This document shows, piece after piece, positions 33,971-45,409 of a stretch of DNA of 64,000 bases (the stretch's first letter is position 1; every line of letters starts with the position of its first letter). The notes beneath the pieces are model-generated. The model had not been told where the DNA came from, made no database searches, and saw nothing but the letters and a program-made list of their open reading frames with translations. This DNA comes from Agelas oroides (Eukaryota; Porifera; Demospongiae; Agelasida; Agelasidae), in the NCBI GenBank assembly GCA_949130485.1, contig OX422186.1, forward strand, positions 3,265,313 through 3,329,312, in the 5' to 3' direction. The position numbers were made by a program, and so were the translations under genes.

Positions 33971-34290
33971 AGAGCCGCAGTAGCTACATAGCTCGCAGAG
34001 TATTACATCCAATTTATGGCTGTCCATATAGTCTATCCATTTGCTAAGCCAGCTGACATCGAAGTTCCATGAGAGAAGGTACAGCAAGTGGGGACAGATG
34101 GTGATGTACGTACTAGCTAGAAACCTGTCAGAAGAGCATTAAGCTTATACGATAGCAAGATATCTAAAGGCTGCCATACTGATAATACCGTACGTTTCCA
34201 TGCGTTTTCAAAAACGATGGTATGACTCCAGGCTGTTCAGTTGCCACGTACTTCATTGTTGGCGGTGACTCACTAGAAGGAGAACTGGTG

Positions 34291-34957
34291 CAGTGGCGGA
34301 TCTAGAAATTTAGAAAGGGAGGTTCAGTCACCGGCGCGCTTCGCGCGCCGGAAAATTTTTCGGGTTGCCACGCCCACTTTCTGTCACGTGAACGCATTCA
34401 TACAAAATATAGCTGGAAGGCCGAACCGAGGGGTCCGTCACAAAAGAAATCTCGTACACTGTCCGACAGTGTTGTTTTAGTTAACTATAACTTTAACTAA
34501 ATACATTTTAGTGTTGCCTTTTTAAAATTTTCCACTATCTATGCTACAACTAACTAAAAATTTTTGCTAAGCTGGGAACTATAACTAAAATATCCAAGAA
34601 CATACAAGAAGAAACCTGTCGGCAGAAATCCAAACTGAAATCCAGAAATCCACTGAAATTCTGAAATCCGAAATCCACGTGAAATACAGTGGATTTTGAA
34701 ATCTCGCACGCCGAGGTGCGCCGTGGCGGACCCTCGGGCCGAACTGAATATCTCGAAGCAACTCTAGGCCTAGTCAAACGTCTGGAGATCAGTAAGGAAC
34801 TGATACGTGAGTGTGTAGCTGTGCCTGGTTGTTGTTGCTGCATGCCACTGCTGCATAATCATTTGATGGACTCGTGCAGTTATGTACGCAAATACATTAC
34901 TAGCCGCCAAAGGGGGGTGCATTTGCACCCCCCTTACCCCCCCTGAATCCGCCACTG
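34291..34957 (+). mobile_element. DNA element with CAGTGGCGGAT ends, 667 bp
   Basis: The left end CAGTGGCGGATCTAGA and the complement of the right end CAGTGGCGGATTCAGG are flanked by TGGTG at 34286-34290 and 34958-34962. The interior has a CGGCGCGCTTCGCGCGCCGG hairpin and a nested repeat. There is no coding capacity. Confidence 0.8.
34468..34618 (+). repeat. Nested copy of the TTTAGTTAACTATAACT repeat
   Basis: Matches 3186-3335 closely, and is interrupted near 34537 by a CCACTATCTATG end of another small family. Confidence 0.75.
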
Positions 34958-35069
34958 TGGTGAACTCTCGAGCGCCTGAAATAGCGATTTATTTACGCAT
35001 ATATTTACGCGCGTCCTTTCAGCGCAGCGGCGTGAACTGTATACGCTGGTCCTCCATGAGCAAACGGGG

Positions 35070-35155
35070 TAGCCCCGTAGCCTCGTTCCCAGGCCCCGCC
35101 CAGCTTTCCGTCGCTTGCAGTACGGAAAGCTGGGCGGGGCCTGGGAACGAGGCTA
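35070..35155 (+). mobile_element. 86 bp MULE-type hairpin MITE, TAGCCTCGTTCCCAGG family
   Basis: TAGCCTCGTTCCCAGGCCCC pairs with its complement. CAAACGGGG is present at 35061-35069 and 35156-35164, an exact 9 bp duplication. The left end carries an extra TAGCCCCG. Confidence 0.92.
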
Positions 35156-35235
35156 CAAACGGGGCGCATAGCTGCAGCCAACCTTGTTTGGACAGCGCTG
35201 ATTCTCAATGGCAGTGAGGCTAGTGGACCCTTACA

Positions 35236-35342
35236 AACGTTAGGGCACTTAAAATGTATAGCTAGGCAGTGTATAAAATTTGTTGGAGGCCAAAAGGGGG
35301 TTCGAGCGAACCCCCTCGAACCCCCTCTGCCTACGGGCCTGC
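35236..35342 (-). repeat. End fragment of a DNA element (CAGGCCCGTAGGCAG)
   Basis: The minus strand begins CAGGCCCGTAGGCAGAGGGG followed by a hairpin of GGGGGTTCGCTCGAACCCCC. Only one end is visible. Confidence 0.5.
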
Positions 35343-35659
35343 AAAGCATTAGTCATCACATTCTGGAAAAAATTTCATCAATCGGACAGCATGGGGTGAA
35401 AACAAAATCAAAATGATAGCCTACAATACTTACAGCAGTAATTATAACATGTTGGCACTATGGGATGAAATAATGAAAAAAAAAATTGACAAACAGTGAA
35501 TTAATAGTACATTTGGAAGGAAAAATCTAGAATATAAGTGTAACAAATGGAAAAACATACCAATAGTGTTGCATACTTCTGCAATTAGTAGAAGCATGTA
35601 TGAAAGCAATTTACACGTACTAACTCACTTTTGATGAAGCACCACGTTTTGGCTAATAG

Positions 35660-36591
35660 CTACTTGCATATCACTGAACATGCCAGGTTTGTGGTGTAGC
35701 TAGCTACAAGTGGTTCTAGAATGCATACAATGTCATCAGCAGTGGGTCGCATTCTAGGGCTGTTGTGAAGGGACTGTTTGATCAACTTAATGAGGTCATG
35801 GTCTCCACCTAGCTTCTGTTGCAACTGGTCAATGTACTTCTGACGCCTTTCAACCTCAGTACGAGCACAAAGGTTTCCATTGTCATCACAAAATGTTGCT
35901 GGAAGCAAGTCACAGGGGAACACTTGTGTGGCAGTGAAGAGGGCTAGATGACCAATGGAAAATATATCAAGTTTCTCATTGAATTTGGCATGATCTGAAC
36001 AGGCTTCTGGAGGCATATAGATAATGGTGCCAGGAACATGGGTTGTACTCCGAAACTCTGAGCTACATGCTGGGTCAATGTCAATGATGCGAGAATTACC
36101 GAAATCGCTTATCTTTGCCACTCTCTCAGAACTGAGCAAGACGTTTTTGGCTGTAAGGTCACGGTGGATTACAAGTGGTTTGTGGTTGTGTAGATAAGCC
36201 AGCCCTTTGGAAATGTCATGTAGAATGGAGACCTTAGCATTCAGGGGAAGATTTGCATAGGAAGGGTTGAGGAGATAGTCATGAAGATTCGTCTGCAGCT
36301 GTTCCATCACTAGTGCTGGCAACTTGGAGTCAGGCAGGAGGCAAACACACTGGTATTGTATTATGTTGGGATGGCGGAGACTAAACAAGATGCGAAATTC
36401 CGTGAAGAACTTCTTGTAAAACTCGTCAGGATTCATGCAGATCTCCACTCTGAACCTCTTTGCTGCATACACAGCTCCTTCAACTTTCACTTGCTCAACA
36501 CTACCATATGATCCAACACCGAGCTGCATACCAGTTGGTTTTGCTTTCTTGATAAGTAACTTCAACTCAGGGTCATCCTCCCACCTTTGTG
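35660..36591 (-). CDS. TKL-like protein kinase, catalytic-domain exon
   Basis: The frame encodes a complete kinase domain. Numbered on the 346-residue translation from 36700, it has the glycine loop LGVGSYGSVEQV at 60-71, Lys81 in AAKRF, Glu101 in FTEFRILF, HRDLTAKN at 179-186, DFG at 199-201, MPPEA as the APE region and LDIFSIG. All catalytic residues are present, so it should be active. HRDLTAKN and the layout place it in the TKL-like kinases that are greatly expanded in sponges. A CGTTCACAG acceptor ends at 36592, so residues before AQRWEDDPEL are probably intron read-through. A candidate first exon with ATG lies at 36799-36801 (MATTRKPMHFSDGS, donor GTAAAG). The stop is at 35660-35662. 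No coiled coil or receptor part is seen, and the substrate is unknown. Confidence 0.88.
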
Positions 36592-37022
36592 CTGTGAACG
36601 ATATAGTTTGGTCACAATAAGATTGCACAATTACCATGCACAGAACATTGCATAGTAGGGAATCTTGTAAAGTGAACACATAAATTCCTATACTCAACAA
36701 AATGTTGACACTGGGAACAAGGTGGTTATAGCTAGCTACACATTTTGTTAAGCTTTACTTGAACCATCACTGAAGTGCATGGGTTTCCTAGTGGTTGCCA
36801 TTTTTCTCTCAGTATGTACATACATGAAATAAGTTACAAAACGAAAATCACCTCTTGGTCTGGTGTGGTTGCTAAAATTATTTCTGTAAAATTGTGCCCC
36901 CATTGTTCAGCAACACAATATTTATTCTGATGATACTCATTGGTCACCATGCAGATACTCCATGGTAGGTCAGTTCTGAAGTGAAGCAGATGTACAGTCC
37001 CCGAGTATCACATAATATTTAA

Positions 37023-37276
37023 GGTGGCACAGTACCCTGGATTTTTAAGGTCAACAAACCTGGAATCCAAGCTGATAGACTTCTTTGTCTTGTTAAAATT
37101 TTAGCGCACAGTCCGTTTTGAGAGTCTCAAACCGTTCACGGTCCGTAAAATTGGGGATTTTCCCCGTTTCCTGTCGGCATTGCCATCCAATAATCAGTTT
37201 ATAATTAAGTTAGTTAAGATGTGGCCTGGCGGCACCCTTCATGTGGTGGTCGGAACTTTGAAAATAAGCTTAGATC

Positions 37277-37309
<33 letters not shown>

Positions 37310-38034
37310 GAGTTTAGTAGAGTGCTGTAGTGTCAGTAGCTGTGAGTAGTGCGTAATGTCTGCTTGTGAAAGCAAGCTTGCGTCTAGAAGAAGCAGAAAG
37401 GCCACAGTGGCCAAGACTGTGTTTGTTGAGTAGGCCCAGGTCTCGCGGCCGTATGCCTAGCCTAGTTGGTGACCGTGGCCAGGTGCTTCAAGTGCTGGGA
37501 TGGGCTTTAACTAGAATACGCAATTTATCGTTGGTGCTACAGTCTGACAGCCAAGGGAGCTGAACGGTGGCTGTGTGTGGAACAGAGCCGTGAGTTGTTT
37601 AGCGACATAAGGGAGAGAGGTGGGGCTAGTAATGCTTGCTTCCACTCGTGAATGAGCCCCTCCTGTAGACAAGCTGTGAATTTTTTAAAATGTGCATTCA
37701 TTTTGGTGCAGTCATAGTTGTCCATTCCAAGAGTAGTGACAAACATGAGTCTAGCCTGACTTTGAGAGTAGCTTTGAACAAAAGCTGGCATAGATTGTTT
37801 TGAGATACATTGGTGGTTGGGACGCTACCTACAGTGAGCGTGTAGATGCATCCATCGAGTGGCAATTTGGGGTTCATGAATATATTAATGAGCTACTAAA
37901 ACCCTTTTTAAAATTAGGCAAAGCAAGATTGCCCTAAAGCAAACCCTAATCCTGGAACTAGGAGTAACCCTGGTCCTGACTGTAACCCAAGTTTATGTTT
38001 TCGTTAACCTCCGCCGAGTGACGACCGTGCCACC
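37023..38034 (+). mobile_element. TTAA-target non-autonomous element with GGTGGCAC ends, about 1.0 kb
   Basis: TTAA at 37019-37022 and 38035-38038 flanks GGTGGCACAGT at the left and the complement GGTGGCACGGT at the right. It contains an A22 run at about 37282. TTAA duplication is shared by piggyBac and Kolobok elements; the ends differ from the CTCTTTACC family. I recognise no protein inside. Confidence 0.7.
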
Positions 38035-38038
38035 TTAA

Positions 38039-38339
38039 CACCAAAGTTCGCCAGGTAATACAGGCTTGCACATGTGCAGAAATTGAGCACAAAGTTACCA
38101 AAGAAGCAGAAATGTCATGGAAATGTGTTTGAAACTAGATGAGTTATGTATTGGTACTTAGGCTTACAACCATTAATTAGTCAGATGAGGTGACAGTGAT
38201 AGACATTCAGGTGCAGTATAAGATATACAAATGGTAGAAAGTTTTCAACTAAAAAGAAGTGCATGTAGAGATTGGATTTTTAAAAAGCAACCAAACAAGG
38301 TACGAATAACACTACGATACTCTTTGCACTATCAGCTAT
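38039..38339. other. No feature recognised
   Basis: Short AT-rich stretch between two repeats. Confidence 0.4.
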
Positions 38340-38590
38340 CTTTCTGTCTACTTGCCAGTCAGTTCGTCAGTGCAGTGAAAAATTTTGAAATCACCGCATT
38401 TACTCGTTAAACTGCTGTTGTATATGGCAATAACCAATCCAAAAAAAACAAACATACCTGATAGAGACCAAAACAGTTCAATCCTTCGCATCTCCAGTGC
38501 TTTTCTATTTAACATTATTGTGTTGTCCACGTTTTTGATACATTAAACAACTTGGACACGGTGGAGACCAGTCATATGTGGACTCCAAGT
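38340..38590 (+). repeat. Dispersed repeat, copy 1
   Basis: Shares CAGTGAAAAATTTTGAAA, the TTTTCTATTTAAC block and CACGGTGGAGACC-like sequence with 50875-51150. Ends were not determined. Confidence 0.65.
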
Positions 38591-40184
38591 TTGTGTTCGC
38601 TTTTACTAGCCTCATTCCCAGTATAGTACACGTTCATCTGAGGGCATATGGGCCACTGCAAGGGGCCTGCAGAGGTAGACAGTGTCTCCTTACTTATATA
38701 AGATCAGTCTTGACAGCTTACCTGAATAACTTAGTTCACTAGTGCATCCTTGCCAGCAAGAATCCATAGCTCACAGAAGCATCTAACCACTTGGATACAG
38801 GACTGGTCTCAGCAGAGGGGCGTGGGGTGTGTAGTGTGCACATGCGCATTCTTGGAATTTATTCTAGTATTTTGTTGTTCTGCTTTGTTATCATTCCAGG
38901 TTTTCCAGTATCCCATACTTTTTGGCTTCTGTCATTACCTTTTTGGATTAGCCAAAACAAATTAAGAACCATCACACTTTCTACATGTAGTACAACCAAC
39001 AAACACTAGGCAGGTGCTTGATCATTGTGGGGTGAGCCTAAATGAGCAGCACACCACTGGTTTCATATTTCGTTAGCATACAGACCATGCATGTAGTATT
39101 AGCAACAGAATTTGTCTGACAAGGCAGCTACACAGGCATGGGCTAAGCTTCACTCTCAAATCATGGGTTGAATCTCTGCCATGCATGAGCATCATTCATG
39201 CATGACCCTTTCACCTGAAGTGACCCCAACCATTGTACATAAGGCCAATGAAAGTTGATTCTTTGATTTCCAACACCCCAACACAAGCAATCTTTGTAAT
39301 TAGACTATGGTATGCATAATATGCTTTGATCTTTTGAAGTTAATTAGGTATTTAAAATCAAGCAATTACTCTCAGGCAGGTCATTAAATGCTGTTTAGAA
39401 ACCTAAGGTCATTAAAATGCTGTTTAGAAACCTAAGAACTTTTTTGTTGTTTTGCAATGGAAGGGCCAATTCTCCCCGGGACTCACTAGGAGAGCTACTG
39501 CCAGCACTGTATAGAGCCCCCGTACTGTACTGAGTACTAGCTAGCACAACAGCCAAAGTGTCACACAAATTTCGAGTTTTATTCGTGCAGCTGTAGTTCT
39601 TACTTGGTGTGTGGAACCACGCACGGTTGGACTGCTTCCCATCAGCTAACCACTATCCTGACGGATGCCGACGATAATTTCACTCGCCAGGAGGTTGATC
39701 CAGGGATAGCGCTAGGACCAGTTTGTATTCAACGAGTCGTTGGCTTGCCGTCACTCCCAGCGGAACTGGGATGCTGGGCGTTCTACTGCCAGCTCGAACC
39801 AATGTTTCATGGTCGCCAGCTTCCAAGAGCGGCTAGGTAGCAAGCTAGCTGCCCATCGGCATCATGGCTGAGCACCAGCAGCATCTTGGTTTCAAGTCAA
39901 CGCGGGCAAAAGGCCTTTCATCATCGATCCGACTCTGCCTCGACTACAGAGATGTTTCGGGGATCCTTTAGTGGCCTAAGTGTACTCAAATTCATCCTTT
40001 TCCAGTCAAAAAGCAGCAGCAACACACAGCAACACCAGCCACGTTGATTCAAAAATTCAAAAATGCAATACCGGAAATGGAAACCACTTACATAATCCGC
40101 CCGCGCACTATAGTATGAACCATAGTAAGGTGACGAATCATACTACAAATTCACGCCCATAGTCTCGCGCCCATAGTCTAAGTC
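38591..40184. other. No gene recognised; relatively GC-rich block near 39460-39960
   Basis: The block around 39600-39840 has a 78-codon frame without a recognisable domain and balanced codon use. It could be an old retroelement piece or a host exon; similarity search would be needed. Confidence 0.3.
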
Positions 40185-40320
40185 GGTTATTGCACTATGC
40201 CTCAGCTCTACGCTGTTTTATAGAAACCTTTGCGATGTTACATAATCTTCGCCCTCGTTGATTATGTAACATCCCTCAGGTTTCTAAAACAGCGTAGAGC
40301 CTCGACATAGTGCAATAACC
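40185..40320 (+). mobile_element. 136 bp fold-back element
   Basis: GGTTATTGCACTATG, CTCTACGCTGTTTTA and GATGTTACATAATC recur in reverse complement after a TTCGCCCTCGTT loop. Arms are about 60 bp. No target duplication was identified. Confidence 0.85.
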
Positions 40321-40803
40321 TATACATAGATCACTAATGATACACCTTGTTCAGCCTGGGAACACTGTCCATGGCACCAAACAGCGACTGTTGCACAGTA
40401 CAATTACAGAAACCAGCACCATCACTCTTGATTTGTGAAGCATGAGGTAGGACTACATGCATGAATAATGAAATTTTTGGCAATAATGAAAATTTTGAGC
40501 GGGATTCCCCAAGGCATGCGGGCAAAAACGGGAACCAAGGTATCAATTTTGCTTGGCCTATTTTCTGCCGTTTCTGACTGAGCAGCCTGCTATCATGGTC
40601 TGTCATGGTATAGATCAGGTGGCTTATAGAAGCGAGAAGTAAGTTGTCATGCGTGCTTTAATTTGACTTGTCTTTGCTCCCAATCACCTCCATGCCAATG
40701 CTACAGTCTGGCAGTAGCCCTTCACTCTTGCTCTCACTAAGCTGGCACATGCTTATTGCATACAACTTTGTGAAATATTTCATTTGAAATTTATAGCGAT
40801 TGG

Positions 40804-41115
40804 TAGTCTCGTCTCCAGACCCCACCATCTCACAAGGAAGAATGGTCTGGTGAACCAAGTCAGATTTCTTGAGCTAGCACACACTATTGCAACAGTGTAA
40901 CCTATAGCAACGTTCAATATATTTTGCACTACACCCACTCAAAAAAGGTAAGGATTCTTGAGTATAAAAAAACTTCAGGAAAGTGCTATGTAGTAATTGC
41001 CAATCTCACAATCTCATTGGTCCTTACCACTTTTTGGGAATAGGCCCAAGAGATTTATCTTTGTTCAGCAGACTATTTTTTGCTGGGAGGTGTGTGTGGG
41101 CTGGGCACAAGACTA
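40804..41115 (+). mobile_element. MULE-type MITE with TAGTCTCGTCYCCAGAC ends, copy 1
   Basis: Collinear with 45083-45400 over its whole length, sharing CTGGTGAACCAAGTC, CAACGTTCAA and CAATCTCATTGGTCCTTA. The ends are TAGTCTCGTCTCCAGAC and its inverted partner. Flanking 9-mers are only weakly alike, so this is an older copy. Confidence 0.8.
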
Positions 41116-43093
41116 AGTGCTTAGTTCAAACAAACAAGAAAGCATAAACACATGTCTGCAATGCAGTCCCGCTAGTGCAGGGCTTACCAAAAATTTTGTA
41201 TCATGGTGCCTAAAAAATTACATGAGGTCATGATACAAACACTGTATATTAAATTTACTTGAGGTTCAGTTTATCTACACAGTGGCCAATGGGTACAAGT
41301 ACAGTTGCCATAGCAACAAAACAAGCAAACTATCAACCAAACTTGTTTGCTTCGAAACAGAATTTTTTTGAAAATGGTAGTCAAGAAAAAAAACAATGCA
41401 TGAATAGCTGAATTTACTTTCATGTGGTTGTATTCCCTCTGATGGTCACTACATAGAATCATAAGGTTGGTTTCGGTTTGCATTAGAGCTATGTGCCAAC
41501 AGAAGCTTGTGTTTGCCTACACATCATATGACAAAGGGCCATCAAAGTTCTATCAAAGTGCAACAGTATGACAACAGTATACAGTATTAGAAGCCATTAT
41601 ATCTCATTGTGACTGCATGTGCAGATGCCATAACTGAACCACACACATAGAAGTATACACTATCAATTTCAATGGCTGGCATCCCCAGCTAGAAATCATT
41701 CCTATTATTTGACAAGGGTCAAAGAGAATTTCTAGACCAAAATTAAGTTGAGGTTTGATCCTAGTATCTAGGTATCAGTATGGTCTCACACTGTAATCAC
41801 AAAAACTAGTACATCATATTCAAAAGTATCCTCTTTCCTTTGTGTGGAGGGTTCTACATCAGGTTTGAAGGCCACTCTGATAAAGCTGTAGTGAATCTGG
41901 TAGGCAAGCCTCTATTGTCACGAAATGACTGAAACTCTTTTGAAGACAAATGAGAATCAATCTCATACACTGTGTTGGCTTCTTTGATTATACGTGGTAC
42001 TTGTGCCTGGAAACTAGCAGTCTTCATTTAATAATGTCTTCATACAACTGCCAAAGTGGCCCGCAAGAAATGATAAAACCAATTTACAGTAGGGTACCAT
42101 TCTTGCTTGTTTTGTATTGCTACCTAAGTAAAAGATAAAAGATAATTCTTTGTCATGTGCACAATTTTCCCCTTCACCAGTATGTTTTGTCAATATGGAA
42201 AATGTATTGATATTCATCCACAACATTTCTACAAATTTCCTAGCAGTATCTACTGGGCAAGTACATAAGTGAACTGCAGCTAGTACTTCACCATTCGCTA
42301 TATAGCCACTATGACAATCTGTATGATTATGTTTGCTTCACTTCCAGGCATTGTATTCTACAAGAGATCAAAAGCCACACGATATGGTAAGGCCTGGGAA
42401 TGTACATTACCTCAACCCGTTAATTGTTTCTGGAAACAAGGGTATAGGGTCAGGCAGAAGTTTGCTCCCAGAAATGCCAGCAGAAACATGTGGGGGAGGA
42501 GGGTACAGGGCGAGATGCAGCTGATTAGTTGCTGGAACAATGCTACAACCACCTCACTGCACTAAAACTACTAACTGCTATATAGCTTCCAATCTCCTCT
42601 GATCCCTCTGATCCCGCAGTACTTCCACTTGAACCATAGCAACACAAACATCTAGACCAGACAAGTTAAGTGACCCAAACAACTCAATTCTACCATGCAT
42701 GGTGGTCACTAGAGAGATTAAGTAAAATTGATTAACCATTACTCTCAACCATGCAGGGAACGCCGATCCAGAGCAAAAATTGCTTACAGTGATAGAAACA
42801 GAGCTCCTATAGAGTGAGAGGATGTTTTCTAAGCTCTTTGTGCAAAAGAGAGAATTAGTCCACAGGGTACTGACCAAGGTCTTTCTAGTAAGCCTGTCAC
42901 AACAGTCACCATGTGCACTGCATACTGTAAACCAATGTGCCAATGTAAACCTGGCTGCCCACTTCCCCTTATCCCACACTTTCTGTTAGCACAGAACCTA
43001 TCTTTAAAGCTGATTCTGCCATCGATGGCATGTAGTCAATTTGGATGATGAGTTTACTAGTCATTAGTCATTAAATAGTAATGAGGACACAAA
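41116..43093. other. No gene recognised with confidence
   Basis: A 133-codon minus-strand frame at 42578-42979 lacks known motifs. It could hold downstream exons of the Death-domain gene, but I cannot support them. Confidence 0.3.
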
Positions 43094-43388
43094 CCTGTTC
43101 TTTGAGTCTGATATTTTCGCTGTAGTGCATGGGCAATCCTGCTTTGATTGACTGTTTGGCTCCTCAGGGCAGCACATAGCTTTGTGAGGGTCGGAAATGG
43201 TGGCGCACGACTTAGCCACCTTGATAGTAACTCTTGGAGGTAAGCTACAGGGCCACCTGGAATAAGAAGGGGTGTGGCTGCAATTGTAGCCAGTTCCCCT
43301 GGCAGTAGCCCCAACTGTAGGCCAAATGCTCACCAGTGACTGGCAATGGGCTGGAGATGATCCATGAGAAAGAGCAGGTCATCAGGGT
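43094..43388 (-). pseudogene. Death-domain exon with an in-frame stop
   Basis: After a good acceptor (TTATATTCTTCCAG) the minus strand reads DPDDLLFLMDHLQPIASHW, then TGA (43330-43332), then AFGLQLGLLPGELATIAATP, YLQELLSRWLSRAPPFPTLT and IAHALQRKY before a GTTTGTGT donor. The helix spacing, the L-G-L-L-x-x-x-L turn and the WL..PP segment are those of a Death domain, an assembly module of apoptotic and Toll/IL-1 type signalling. One stop in an otherwise intact exon may be a recent CGA or AGA to TGA change, an assembly error, or a splice acceptor (GGTGAG then CATTTGG) that shortens the exon. Neighbouring exons were not identified. Confidence 0.72.
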
Positions 43389-44100
43389 CTGGAAGAATAT
43401 AACACAACAGCTATTATCATTATACTGAAGTATCTTCCCATCACCCCATACGTTACTTCCTGCAAAGCAGGATAACATACATTATTAGTTATGACATGAC
43501 CCCAAAGGATGTAGCTCGAATTGAGACAACCTGAGTGTGCATGGAGTGCCAGAGGGTGGAATGGCATTTAAAGAGATATATCTCAAGTGGGCATGATTCA
43601 TGTCACCATGACATCAAACATACATACTGTTGCATGATGTCAAAATGTGATGCTCAGGTTCCTTAAAATTCACTAACTTATGGCAGCCATTCTATTGATA
43701 ACAAGAATGTTTCCAATGTTTGAACTTCGAACCTTGATTTAGTCTTGCACACTTCTTTTGAATGGCAGTGGACAAACATCGTAGCTCAAAAAATTGATAC
43801 CATGGCCATAGCTACCAGTCATAGTGGTTCCTTATGGCCTTGCAATTTTTTGCATTACTTGGTTGGGTAGATAGAAACTGCATGCCAGGTCTATGAGGCC
43901 TGCTACTTAAGGATGTGCTACTCCTTCAATCACTAGAGGTGAGATGTATGCTAAACAGCAATGAACCTCGGCCTATGCCACAGTAAAACCTCTAATAATG
44001 AACTCTCAATACTGTGGACACGCAGTGGTGGTCCAAATGGTGTTGTTCCCACTGTACTCGTAAATGATCAAGTGCTCACTTAGTTGATGATTACTTACCA

Positions 44101-44763
44101 TAGTCTCGCGAAAGAGTGCCCACACCTTACAAGCCTGGGGGGTGGGCACTCTTTAAGTGTTTCCGCATTTAACCACGAAAGAGTGCCCATGTATGCTTAC
44201 AGCGACTCATTGCTCACAAATCTACTGAAGTATTGGAAGAACAATAACGTGCAACGGAGCCGCTGGCCTTGGAAGCTCAAGTTCTGATGGCACGCAACAC
44301 TCTGAACGGCAAAACGCCACCGTGAGCGTGATGTAGCTAGCGAGCGCGGCCCATTAGCTGGCTACGAAAAGCCATCCTTCGGTAAAGTGTAATGCAAAGT
44401 TTTCTTACCTCAGTCTGAGGCTCAAATATGCATCGCGCTTGACGCTGTGCTTCTCAACACTCCACGAGTGTGCTCTGATTAGCTACACAAAGTTTTCTTA
44501 CCTCTGAGGCTCAGATATGCATCGCGCTTGACGCTGTGTTTCTCAACACTCCACGGAGTGCGCTCTGATTAGCTACACAAAGTTTTCTTACCTCTGAGGC
44601 TCAGATATGCATCGCGCTTGACGCTGTGCTTCTCAACACTCCACGAATGCACTCTGATTAGCCACGCAAAGCTCGCTCCAGGGTGGGCACTCTTTGAAGT
44701 AAACTTTGACCCTATACTGGAAATTGGACCAAAGTAGGAGGTGGGCGCTCTTTTGCGAGACTA
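44101..44763 (+). mobile_element. DNA element with TAGTCTCGCGAAAGAGTG ends, 663 bp
   Basis: TAGTCTCGCGAAAGAGTGCCC at the left is matched by the inverted GGGCGCTCTTTTGCGAGACTA at the right. Additional internal copies of the GAGTGCCCAC motif lie near 44150 and 44690. No clear target duplication. Confidence 0.82.
44396..44668 (+). repeat. Three tandem units of about 91 bp
   Basis: Each contains GCATCGCGCTTGACGCTGTG, CTTCTCAACACTCCACG and CTCTGATTAGC. They lie inside the 44101-44763 element. Confidence 0.92.
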
Positions 44764-45082
44764 CGGTATATGTAATTATACACGTCCAGCAGAACACAAA
44801 GAATCAACAAACCTTTTTTCTTTTATCAACGTAGATCTTAAGTCCATACAGACGATAGGTACATGCGATCTCCAGTCCATACCAACCTCCTTTGTTGACG
44901 TGACCCCCGACTTTAATAAGACCTTTGTTCACGTCCCTTCTCATATATGTATAGCCACATGTAACTATGTTACACTGTAAGTTCCCGAAAATATGCCCCC
45001 CTTCAAACAAACGCTCTCCCCTCTTCAACTCCCAAGTTCTTGCATAGGTAATTTTCCCTCATGTATTTGCCCTGTATCGAGC

Positions 45083-45400
45083 TAGTCTCGTCCCCAGACT
45101 CCCACCCTCTCACGAGGAGAAACAGTCTGGTGAACCAAGTCGAATTTCTTGGGCTAGCGCACACTTTTGCGACAGTGTAACTAGCAACGTTCAAAACATT
45201 TTGCGGCAAGCCCGCTCATAAAAGGTACGGATACTGAAATGGAGATGAATAAATTTTTACTGTTGTGAGGGAAGTGCTACATAACAATTATTGATGTCGC
45301 AATCTCATTGGTCCTTATCACTTCTTGGGAATAAAATTGCTTTGTTCACCAGACCATTTCTCACCGGCCGGGAGGCGTGCGCAGGCTGGGCAGGAGACTA
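45083..45400 (+). mobile_element. MULE-type MITE with TAGTCTCGTCYCCAGAC ends, copy 2
   Basis: Flanks GTATCGAGC (45074-45082) and GTATCAAGC (45401-45409) differ at one of nine positions, a 9 bp target duplication. It is homologous to 40804-41115 throughout. Confidence 0.87.
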
Positions 45401-45409
45401 GTATCAAGC

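Noticed and set aside
42578-42979. 133-codon minus-strand frame as part of the Death-domain gene
   Set aside because: No motif and no convincing splice link; not reported as an exon.
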